A stretch of 5,561 nt of DNA, from assembly GCA_902468045.1 (NCBI GenBank), contig CABQXG010000109.1:1-5561 (forward strand). The letters are read 5' to 3'. Of this stretch, positions 1 to 4,905 are shown piece after piece. The DNA is from an uncultured Collinsella sp. (lineage in GTDB: Bacteria; Actinomycetota; Coriobacteriia; Coriobacteriales; Coriobacteriaceae). The notes under the pieces are model-generated. The model was not told where the DNA came from, did no database searches, and was given only the letters and a program-made list of their open reading frames with translations. Position 1 is the stretch's first letter. Each line of letters starts with the position of its first letter. Both the position numbers and the translations under genes were made by a program.

Positions 1-565
1 CGCTGGAGCGGCCCGCCAGCGGATGGTCTGCACACACAAAAACGTGCGGTGTGGCGCAGAAGAGTCCTTCGAACACGAGCTCGTTGGCCGCCAGCATGCG
101 CTCGATGACCTCGCGATTGTGCTCGGACAGGTACAGGATGCCGAGTTCGCTTTTCATATGCGCGACGTCCTCGATAATCTCGTGAGTCTGCTCCTCGCGC
201 AGGGTAAAGTCGTAGCGCGCGGCATCGAACTCACGGATCACATCGACAAACGCGTTGACGGCAAAGGAATAATGCTGACAGCTCACACTAAAGTGCGGCA
301 CCTGCTCGGATGCGCCCTTGTACTTACCTTCGAGCAGATCGGCCTGGTCAAGCACCTGTCGCGCGTAGCCCAAGAAGGTCTCGCCTTCCTCGGATACAAC
401 GACACCCTTGTTAGTGCGCTCAAAGATGCGCACACCCATCTCGTTTTCGAGATCGCGGATCGATGCGGTAATCGAAGGCTGCGACACAAAGAGCCGGCGC
501 GAGGCCTCGGTGATGCTGCCGCATTCGGCAACTTTGACGACATACCTGAGCTGCTGAAGCTTCAT
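1..565 (-). CDS. LysR-family transcriptional regulator (C-terminus cut off by window edge)
   Basis: The minus strand is open from ATG at 565-563 to the left edge, giving 188 residues. The protein starts MKLQQLRYVVKVAECGSITE. Residues 1-60 form the classic LysR winged helix-turn-helix: A21-S22-R23 and VSQPSITASIRDLE (27-40) form the recognition helix region, followed by the wing FERTNKGVVVSEEG (48-61). A linker helix covers roughly 62-85. From about residue 90 (HFSVSCQHYSF) the periplasmic-binding-protein-like effector domain begins. LysR proteins are usually about 290-310 residues, so roughly 100 are missing past the edge. A Shine-Dalgarno-like AGGGAGA lies just upstream and overlaps the stop codon of the HAD gene, with 10 nt between the two genes, so the pair is probably cotranscribed. 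The effector and targets cannot be read from the sequence. The family call is secure and the regulon is unknown. Confidence 0.93.
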   Translation of the reverse strand, partial: MKLQQLRYVVKVAECGSITEASRRLFVSQPSITASIRDLENEMGVRIFERTNKGVVVSEEGETFLGYARQVLDQADLLEGKYKGASEQVPHFSVSCQHYSFAVNAFVDVIREFDAARYDFTLREEQTHEIIEDVAHMKSELGILYLSEHNREVIERMLAANELVFEGLFCATPHVFVCADHPLAGRSS

Positions 566-575
566 GGCTTTCTCC

Positions 576-1484
576 CTAGACGTTCGTGACGTCGAAACCC
601 GTCGCATCCATCTGGCGCATAAACGGCGGCATCTCCCCCGTCGCGGGGCAGGCGGCAATCTGATGCAGAGCCCCGGCGACCGCATCGTCTGCCGCAGCGC
701 CGATATGCCAGCGCGCGGCAGCCGTGACGGCCTCGTTGGCATTGGCGACTGCAACGGAGTTGGGAACGGCATCGATCATGGGCAGGTCGTTATCGGAATC
801 ACCGAATACGGCCACCTCGTCGGGCGTCAGGTCCAAAGCGCGCGCCAGCTCCAGCGCAGCGCAGCCCTTGTCCCAACCAGCCGGAAGGATGTCGAACAGG
901 CGCACTCGGTTGTTGGGAAACACAAGCGAGAGTTCCGGTACCTCGGCGGCAACGCGCTCACGCAGCTCGGCAAGCTCTTCGCGCGAGCGGGCGCTCCAGA
1001 TATTCGCCTTGAACACCGGCGCGTCATCGACAACAGGACGGCACGGGGCCTCTTCGCCTTTGAGCCATGCGTTGCCGCCCGACTCCATGGCGCGACGAAC
1101 GCGCTCGGGATCACTCGTCACGCAATAGGCATCGTTGCCCCAAAAGTCATCGCCCAGGCTATAGACCTTCAGATAGGTATCGTCGGTCTCTTGCTCAAGA
1201 TAGTCGGCAAGGCGCATGAGGGCACCGTTGTCGCTCGCACGGGAGGCAACAACCTCGCCGCCGACAAACATCACCTGGCCGTTACAGAACGCGCCAGTCG
1301 AAAAACACTCGGAACGATTTTTGAACATCCAGCCCATCGCGGACGGCTGGCGACCCGAAACCGGGCCAAAGTGCAGACCCGCCGCCTGCATGGCATGAAT
1401 GCCCTCAATGGCGTAGTCGCTGGCGCCGTCATGCCCGGCCGGAATCAGCGTATCGTCCATATCGGTCAGCACAAGTTTGATCAT
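576..1484 (-). CDS. Cof-type HAD-superfamily phosphatase
   Basis: This 302-residue cytosolic hydrolase has all four HAD motifs: I, DMDDTL (8-13), with D8 the expected nucleophile and D10 the acid/base; II, S43 in PVSGR; III, K206 in GWDKG; and IV, GDSDND (228-233), binding Mg2+. The insert between motifs II and III (about 75-190) matches a C2 cap, as in the Cof/IIB subfamily, whose members dephosphorylate sugar phosphates, FMN, PLP or HMP-PP. PAGWDKG followed by GDSDND is typical. Length is slightly above the usual 260-290, with a C-terminal tail after about residue 275. The ATG at 1484-1482 is preceded by a modest GGGGAC site. It is the first gene of a leftward pair with the LysR gene and is divergent from the thiamine operon. 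The substrate is unknown; thiamine-related phosphates are a possibility suggested only by position and by E. coli Cof. Confidence 0.93.
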   Translation of the reverse strand: MIKLVLTDMDDTLIPAGHDGASDYAIEGIHAMQAAGLHFGPVSGRQPSAMGWMFKNRSECFSTGAFCNGQVMFVGGEVVASRASDNGALMRLADYLEQETDDTYLKVYSLGDDFWGNDAYCVTSDPERVRRAMESGGNAWLKGEEAPCRPVVDDAPVFKANIWSARSREELAELRERVAAEVPELSLVFPNNRVRLFDILPAGWDKGCAALELARALDLTPDEVAVFGDSDNDLPMIDAVPNSVAVANANEAVTAAARWHIGAAADDAVAGALHQIAACPATGEMPPFMRQMDATGFDVTNV

Positions 1485-1512
1485 GAGGTCCCCATTCGTA
1501 TCGGTCCTACCT

Positions 1513-1518
1513 ATTGTA
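1513..1518 (-). promoter_or_regulatory. Candidate -10 box of the HAD-LysR operon promoter
   Basis: Read on the minus strand this is TACAAT, five of six matches to the bacterial -10 consensus, placed 28 nt upstream of the HAD start codon. That would give a 5' leader of about 20 nt. No good TTGACA-like -35 lies at 16-18 bp. The region where one would sit falls inside the 1522-1556 inverted repeat, so a protein bound to the repeat could activate or block this promoter. The call is by eye. Confidence 0.45.
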
Positions 1519-1521
1519 ACG

Positions 1522-1556
1522 ACCTGCCAAAATAAACCTGTCCCTTTTTGGCAGGT
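1522..1556. repeat. Perfect 11-bp inverted repeat between divergent promoters
   Basis: The arm ACCTGCCAAAA (1522-1532) and its exact reverse complement TTTTGGCAGGT (1546-1556) flank a 13-nt centre containing CCTGTCCC. It lies between the leftward HAD-LysR pair and the rightward thiM leader. It overlaps the expected -35 position of the leftward promoter and lies immediately upstream of the likely rightward start. It could be an operator, a hairpin insulating the two units, or a copy of a dispersed palindromic element. A terminator role is unlikely, because no gene ends here. Both arms are seen directly; the function is open. Confidence 0.75.
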
Positions 1557-1560
1557 GCGT

Positions 1561-1566
1561 TAGTAT
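1561..1566 (+). promoter_or_regulatory. Weak candidate -10 box for the thiM operon
   Basis: TAGTAT matches the -10 consensus at four of six positions. It would start transcription near 1573, about ten bases before the first helix of the TPP riboswitch, which is where a start is expected. No convincing -35 lies 16-18 bp upstream. The position supports the call more than the sequence does. Confidence 0.3.
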
Positions 1567-1581
1567 AGGGAACAACAGATT

Positions 1582-1677
1582 CGATGCGGGAGTGCCGGCG
1601 GTGCAAACCACAAGGCTGAGAGGGCATGGGGCCCAATCCTTTGAACCTGTCAGTTAATGCTGGCGTAGGGAGCATGC
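1582..1677 (+). promoter_or_regulatory. TPP riboswitch (THI element) aptamer
   Basis: The conserved TPP aptamer blocks occur in order with normal spacing. P1 is ATGC (1584-1587) pairing with GCAT (1672-1675). GGGAGTGCC (1588-1596) is followed by the P3 arm and then by the invariant CTGAGAG (1616-1622). An optional GC-rich stem (about 1622-1634) comes next, then TTTGAACCTG (1640-1649), the P5 region TTAATGCTGGCG (1654-1665), and GTAGGGA (1665-1671). The element senses thiamine pyrophosphate and normally represses downstream genes when it is bound. It sits directly ahead of thiM, which encodes a thiamine salvage enzyme, so both sequence and context agree. The exact outer limits of P1 are approximate. 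Confidence 0.96.
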
Positions 1678-1736
1678 CGCCTTTACAGGGGCGCTGTCTA
1701 TGCACAGCGCCCCTTTTCTATGCCAAGGAGGCATGT
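1672..1736 (+). promoter_or_regulatory. thiM: Riboswitch expression platform: anti-Shine-Dalgarno helix over the thiM ribosome binding site
   Basis: Bases 1672-1683 pair with 1725-1736. Ten Watson-Crick pairs, one G-U wobble (1672-1736) and one G-A mismatch (1679/1729) bury the whole thiM Shine-Dalgarno AAGGAGG (1725-1731). The same 1672-1683 segment can instead pair with the aptamer: CATGCC (1673-1678) with GGCATG (1623-1628), and GCCTT (1679-1683) with AAGGC (1612-1616). The two states exclude each other, which is the arrangement expected of a translational OFF switch. A strong hairpin (1687-1714) lies inside the loop of the helix and would bring the two strands together. The pairings were found by hand, with no energy calculation. 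Confidence 0.65.
1687..1717 (+). terminator. Strong hairpin with short T tail in the thiM leader (possible riboswitch terminator)
   Basis: AGGGGCGCTGT (1687-1697) and ACAGCGCCCCT (1704-1714) form a perfect 11-bp, mostly G-C stem with a six-base loop. The run TTTT (1714-1717) follows and is then broken by C. It stands between the TPP aptamer and thiM, where a riboswitch-controlled intrinsic terminator would be. The short T tract, and the lack of an obvious antiterminator pairing, leave open that it serves mainly as a structural spacer for the anti-Shine-Dalgarno helix. Confidence 0.6.
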
Positions 1737-1739
1737 GCA

Positions 1740-2579
1740 GTGATTGATTCGGAACAGCTTAAGCAACATATGGTCAAGGCCGTGGAGGAGATTCGCGCCA
1801 CCAATCCGATGGCCGGCTCCATCACCAACACGGTGACGATCGACTTTGTCGCCAACGCGCAGCTCGCCGTGGGCGGTTCGGCCGCCATGGTCTATCTGCC
1901 CGACGAGGGCGAGGCGCTCGTTGCCGGCGGCGGCGCCATCTATCTCAACATGGGCACGCTCTTCCCCATCTACGAGCAGACGATTCCCCGCGCGGCCAAG
2001 GCGGCACACGACGCCGGCAAGCCCTGGGTGCTCGATCCGGTGGGCCTGGGCATCGGCAGCCTGCGCACCCAGCTGGTAAACGAGCTCAAGCAGTACAAGC
2101 CCGCCATCGTACGCGGCAACGCCTCCGAGATCATCGCTCTCGCCGGCCTGTGGGGTCTTGAGGGCGAGGCGGCTGATCTGAGCCGCGTGCGCGGTGTCGA
2201 TACCACCGACACGGTCGACGCCGCCCGCGATGCTGCCGTGGCGCTCGCTCGCTACACCGGCGGCGCCGTAGTGGTCTCGGGCGAAGTCGACCTGATCACC
2301 GACGGCACGACGGTGGCCAAGTCCCACGGCGGCAGCCCGCTCATGTCCAAGATCACCGGCTGCGGCTGCTCGCAGGGCGGCGTGCTGGCCGTGTACGCCT
2401 GCGCTGCCGATCCGTTTACGGCAGCCGTCTGCGGCACCGCCGTCTACAACGTTGCCGGCACGCGCGCCGCCGCTGTCGCCGATGCCCCGGCAAGCTTTAA
2501 GGTCGCCTTTATCGACGAGCTCTACCGCGCAACCGCCCAGGACATTGCCGATAACCAACTCGAGCTCGAGGAGGCATAG
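1740..2579 (+). CDS. thiM: Hydroxyethylthiazole kinase ThiM
   Basis: ThiM phosphorylates 4-methyl-5-(2-hydroxyethyl)thiazole (HET) with ATP, salvaging the thiazole half of thiamine in the cytosol. The 279-residue protein has the family's ribokinase-like features: ITNTVTIDFVAN (28-39), NMGTL (70-74), DPVGLG (99-104), GNASEI (126-131), VVSGEVDLITDG (178-189) and the anion-hole loop ITGCGC (205-210), where C210 aligns with the conserved GxGC cysteine. Length is close to the usual 262-275. I chose the GTG at 1740 because AAGGAGG (1725-1731) lies 8 nt upstream. The in-frame ATG at 1626 is inside the riboswitch aptamer and cannot be the start. Slight oddities are SAAM (47-50) where relatives often have SPxM, and the double cysteine TGCGC. 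It is the first gene of the operon and is under TPP riboswitch control. Confidence 0.95.
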   Translation: MIDSEQLKQHMVKAVEEIRATNPMAGSITNTVTIDFVANAQLAVGGSAAMVYLPDEGEALVAGGGAIYLNMGTLFPIYEQTIPRAAKAAHDAGKPWVLDPVGLGIGSLRTQLVNELKQYKPAIVRGNASEIIALAGLWGLEGEAADLSRVRGVDTTDTVDAARDAAVALARYTGGAVVVSGEVDLITDGTTVAKSHGGSPLMSKITGCGCSQGGVLAVYACAADPFTAAVCGTAVYNVAGTRAAAVADAPASFKVAFIDELYRATAQDIADNQLELEEA

Positions 2580-2582
2580 GCC

Positions 2583-2924
2583 ATGTCCGAGCCCACAACC
2601 AATGCCGGCATGAACACGCTCGTCGCCGTGGCCATCGCCCCGTGCGGCACCGGCGATGAGCTCTCCGCCGAGGTCGCCGAGGTCGTGCGCGTCATACGCG
2701 AGAGCGGCCTTCCCAACCGCACCACCTCGATGTTTACCGAGATCGAAGGCGACTGGGACGAGGTCATGCAGGTCGTGCGCGACGCGACCTTTGTGTTGGC
2801 GAGCAAGGGCATCCGCACCGAAGTCGTGCTCAAAGCCGATATTCGTCCCGGATTTACCGACACCATGACTGGCAAGCTCGAGCGCATGGAAGCGCAGATC
2901 AAAAAGCAGGAGGAAGCACGATGA
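2583..2924 (+). CDS. MTH1187/YkoF-type thiamine-binding protein (PF01910-like)
   Basis: This small cytosolic protein of 113 residues carries the signature of the MTH1187 family, formerly DUF77: VAVAIAPCGTGDELSAEV (about 14-31), a central FTEIEGDWDEVM segment (51-62), and KADIRPGF (84-91), matching the family's K-x-D-x-RPG. Family members adopt a ferredoxin-like fold, form oligomers and bind thiamine or its pyrimidine precursor without known catalysis. GAGGAGG (2568-2574) is 8 nt before the ATG and lies within the end of thiM. Only 3 nt separate it from the thiM stop, and its own stop overlaps the thiE start (ATGA), so translational coupling is likely. Its place between the two salvage enzymes supports a role in holding or delivering a thiamine-pathway ligand; which ligand is unknown. 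The charged C-terminal helix (about 96-113) looks like a surface extension. Confidence 0.88.
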   Translation: MSEPTTNAGMNTLVAVAIAPCGTGDELSAEVAEVVRVIRESGLPNRTTSMFTEIEGDWDEVMQVVRDATFVLASKGIRTEVVLKADIRPGFTDTMTGKLERMEAQIKKQEEAR

Positions 2925-3616
2925 GCATCCGCGACAACCTTGATATCTCGGCCTATCTGGTACTCGGCCCCGAAAACACGCTGGGGCGCCCCGTGGGCGA
3001 TGTGGTGGCCCAGGCGCTCGACGCAGGCTTTACCTGCATTCAGGTGCGCTCCAAGGTGGCAAGCGCCCGCGAGATCATCGCGCTGACTGGCGACGCCGCG
3101 CAGGCAATCGCACAGGCCGGCAAGACCGGTCAGGTCGCCTTGCTGATCGACGACCGCCTGGACTGCGTACTCGCCGCGCGCGAGCAGGGTATTGCTGTCG
3201 ACGGCGTGCACGTGGGCCAAAGCGATATTCCCGTCGAGGTCTGCCGCAAGCTGCTGGGCCCCGATGCCATCGTGGGCCTTTCGGCCCGCTGCGAGGAGAT
3301 GCTCGAGTACGTCAAGACCGCCGACATGAGCCTGGTCGACTACCTGGGCATCGGCCCGCTCCACGAGACCGAGACCAAGCGCGACTGCGGACGCGCAGCC
3401 GATGGCTCCATCATCACCAAAAGCTTTGAGGACCTGGCCGCACTCCACGCGGCAAGCCCCGTGCCCATCGTGGTGGGCGGCGGCGTCAAGACGGCCGACC
3501 TGCCGCAGCTCAAGGCCACCGGCGTCGATGGCTTCTTTGTGGTGAGCGCCGTCTGCAGTGCCGACGACCCCTACGCCGCCGCCAAGGAGCTTGTCGACAC
3601 CTGGCAGCAGGCATAA
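2921..3616 (+). CDS. thiE: Thiamine-phosphate synthase ThiE
   Basis: ThiE condenses HET-phosphate with HMP-pyrophosphate to thiamine phosphate, releasing pyrophosphate. The 231-residue TIM barrel shows the family motifs in order: IQVRSK (40-45, with Q41, R43 and K45 at the pyrophosphate-contact positions), LLIDDRLD (74-81, Mg2+ region), DGVHVGQSDIP (94-104), IVGLSA (117-122), YLGIGPLHETETK (141-153, the GP-x-x-T-x-TK loop), VVGGGV (184-189) and GFFVVSAV (204-211). Two departures from the usual text are VRSK for LREK, and IDDR for the common NDR; both keep the metal- and phosphate-binding character. AGGAGG (2908-2913) lies 7 nt before the ATG, which overlaps the previous stop by 4 nt. It is the last gene of the riboswitch-controlled operon and is followed by a hairpin. 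No ThiD domain is fused to it. Confidence 0.95.
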   Translation: MSIRDNLDISAYLVLGPENTLGRPVGDVVAQALDAGFTCIQVRSKVASAREIIALTGDAAQAIAQAGKTGQVALLIDDRLDCVLAAREQGIAVDGVHVGQSDIPVEVCRKLLGPDAIVGLSARCEEMLEYVKTADMSLVDYLGIGPLHETETKRDCGRAADGSIITKSFEDLAALHAASPVPIVVGGGVKTADLPQLKATGVDGFFVVSAVCSADDPYAAAKELVDTWQQA

Positions 3617-3660
3617 GTCTAGGCCGAGCAGCCGATCCGCAGCCTCATATCTTCAATAGC

Positions 3661-3706
3661 GGAAAGCGCATCCCAGTTTGGACCTCCATTCTGGGATGCG
3701 CTTTCC
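3661..3706. terminator. Perfect 16-bp hairpin between convergent thiE and patatin gene
   Basis: Bases 3661-3676 (GGAAAGCGCATCCCAG) are exactly complementary to 3691-3706, with a 14-nt loop. It lies 44 nt after the thiE stop and 11 nt after the patatin stop on the other strand, where a shared bidirectional terminator is expected. Neither strand has a clean T run after the stem; only CTTT lies in the stem's end. It may therefore rely on stem strength, stabilise 3' ends, or be a dispersed intergenic palindrome. Confidence 0.75.
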
Positions 3707-3717
3707 ATATGCGACCC

Positions 3718-4587
3718 TTACCCCGCCAGATACGCTTCCAACGCCGGCAAAGTCGCCTCCGCATCGCGACGACCGATCTGATAGATGCGCTCAAGCTTAT
3801 CCGGTTCGCGGCACAGCGACGGCACCTTCACCGATTCGCTCGGACGCACCACAAAAATTTCGCCGGCAGCCTCGCGACGTGTCAGGTCATCGAGCGTGGC
3901 ATTGTAGACCTCATGCCGATGCTCGAGCGCCGCGACAAACTCCGGGTAGTGACGGAACACGCGCCGCAGCATGGGCATCACGCTGTTGGGCTGCTTTACA
4001 AAGCCCGCCGGTTGCGTCAGCACCACCACGTTGCGGTCGTAGCCCTGCGCAAACAGCCATGCACTGGGAATAGAATCAGCCACGCCACCATCCAGGTATT
4101 TGTGTCCCTCAATGACAACAGGACGCGTCGCCACGGGAATAGCCGACGACGCCCGGATCCACTCAATATCGCGCTCATCGCCATAGGGCAGGTCGTGGTA
4201 GACGGCCTTGCCCGTCTCGATATCGGTGCACACGCACGTAAACCGCATGGGACAGGCGCGATACGCCTCCAAGTCAATGGGATCGCGCTCGATAGGCACC
4301 TCGTGATAGGCAAAATCGGCATTGAACATATCGCCGGTCCGCAGCCAGCTTGCTACACCCGCATAGCGCTTATCGGCACAATAGGCCTTGTTATAGCGAA
4401 TGGCACGGCCGATCTGGCGCGATTTAAAGTTGTAGCCAAACGCCGCGCCCGCCGAGACACCCACCATATGGTCGCAGGTCAAACCGTGCTCCATCCAAAC
4501 GTCGAGCACGCCCGCCGTATACATACCGCGGTAGCCGCCTCCCTCGAGCGCAAGCCCCACCGTGCGCGTCTTATTTGGCTGTGTCAT
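3718..4587 (-). CDS. Patatin-like phospholipase family protein
   Basis: This 289-residue Ser-Asp dyad acyl hydrolase is probably a lipase or phospholipase acting on membrane or storage lipids. Starting at MTQPNKTRTV it shows the oxyanion-hole motif EGGGYRG (15-21), the nucleophile elbow GVSAG (43-47, S45), ASSAIP (146-151), and the catalytic aspartate in DGG (166-168, D166). This set matches bacterial single-domain patatins of the YjjU/RssA type. The C-terminal third (about 195-289) resembles the helical extension of YjjU-like proteins. No signal peptide or membrane span is visible, so it is likely cytosolic. The frame stays open to an ATG at 4722, but GGAG (4599-4596) is 8 nt ahead of the ATG at 4587-4585, and the extra 45 residues look non-coding. 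It is a single leftward gene. Substrate and physiological role are unknown. Confidence 0.92.
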   Translation of the reverse strand: MTQPNKTRTVGLALEGGGYRGMYTAGVLDVWMEHGLTCDHMVGVSAGAAFGYNFKSRQIGRAIRYNKAYCADKRYAGVASWLRTGDMFNADFAYHEVPIERDPIDLEAYRACPMRFTCVCTDIETGKAVYHDLPYGDERDIEWIRASSAIPVATRPVVIEGHKYLDGGVADSIPSAWLFAQGYDRNVVVLTQPAGFVKQPNSVMPMLRRVFRHYPEFVAALEHRHEVYNATLDDLTRREAAGEIFVVRPSESVKVPSLCREPDKLERIYQIGRRDAEATLPALEAYLAG

Positions 4588-4905
4588 GCGACCATCTCCG
4601 TTCCTGCGTTTAAAACCGGGACAAGTATACCCGTCAACATATACCGCCCCAGTCGCATTTTTCATGCGCACCCAGGCGTTGCGGTTTGGCGAATAATAGC
4701 CGCCCGTAGCATGTACACCCATATATAATTCTGCACTGTTGTTTATACTACTCAGCAGTTATCAACAGCGAACATTAGCCGGTAAATTAACCCAACAACG
4801 CAGCAAGGCGGGGGCCTGGATACACGCAAAGCGCTGAACAACAACGCGTGTGCACAACGAGCTCGCCCGACGCAATTCGCCCGACCTCAGAAAGCCGCTT
4901 ACGAC
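4588..4905. other. Divergent intergenic region between patatin and GGDEF genes
   Basis: This stretch of about 318 bp separates two genes that point apart. Its left part holds the patatin ribosome binding site and candidate promoter. Its middle is AT-richer and contains TATAAT (4724-4729) and TATACT (4744-4749), either of which could be a rightward -10 for the GGDEF gene, though neither has a recognisable -35. The right part, 4750-4905, would be a leader of about 150 nt. It contains a 6-bp stem ACACGC/GCGTGT (4822-4827 with 4846-4851) and a direct repeat of TCGCCCGAC (4863-4871 and 4877-4885). I recognise no RNA family there and see no convincing small gene. Confidence 0.6.
4609..4637 (-). promoter_or_regulatory. 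Candidate promoter of the patatin gene
   Basis: On the minus strand, TTGACG (4637-4632) and TTTAAA (4614-4609) are spaced by 17 bp, matching five of six and four of six consensus positions. Transcription would start roughly 15 nt before the ATG at 4587, leaving room for the GGAG ribosome binding site. A second -10-like TATACT (4629-4624) lies within the spacer. This supports the shorter patatin start, because the longer reading frame would run through the promoter. Confidence 0.5.

Noticed and set aside
23..589. Long plus-strand open frame opposite the LysR gene
   Set aside because: It is a shadow of the minus-strand LysR gene, whose translation shows clear family motifs; the plus-strand product shows none.
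564..1535. Long plus-strand open frame opposite the HAD gene
   Set aside because: It is antisense to a phosphatase with all four HAD motifs and has no recognisable domain or ribosome site; such frames are common in high-GC DNA.
1626..1739. Longer thiM frame beginning at ATG 1626
   Set aside because: This ATG lies within the conserved TPP aptamer and the frame crosses the leader hairpin. GTG 1740 has an ideal AAGGAGG at the right distance.
1720..1743. Seven-codon leader frame ATG...TGA whose stop overlaps the thiM GTG (GTGA)
   Set aside because: It has no ribosome binding site of its own, because the leader hairpin and T tail lie directly upstream; the overlap is likely chance.
1733..1747. 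ATG at 1733 as a thiM start
   Set aside because: It is out of frame, hits TGA after four codons and lies only 1 nt from the Shine-Dalgarno sequence.
2522..3448. Long minus-strand open frame opposite the binding-protein gene and thiE
   Set aside because: It is antisense to well-supported genes, lacks motifs, and has composition typical of a high-GC shadow frame.
3709..4728. Long plus-strand open frame opposite the patatin gene
   Set aside because: The minus strand carries intact GGGxR, GVSAG and DGG motifs; the plus-strand product is a shadow.
4759..4767. TTATCAACA resembling a DnaA box
   Set aside because: It is a single near-match with no cluster, no dnaA/dnaN neighbourhood and no AT-rich unwinding element.
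4794..4860. Cyclic-di-GMP-I riboswitch ahead of the GGDEF gene
   Set aside because: Only the ACGCAAAGC block (4824-4832 region) resembles the consensus. The GGGCAAACC block, the GAAA loop and the second stem are missing.
4786..4905. Upstream extension of the GGDEF frame back to the stop at 4783
   Set aside because: It has only ATT or CTG as possible starts and no clear ribosome site; the composition looks like leader rather than protein.
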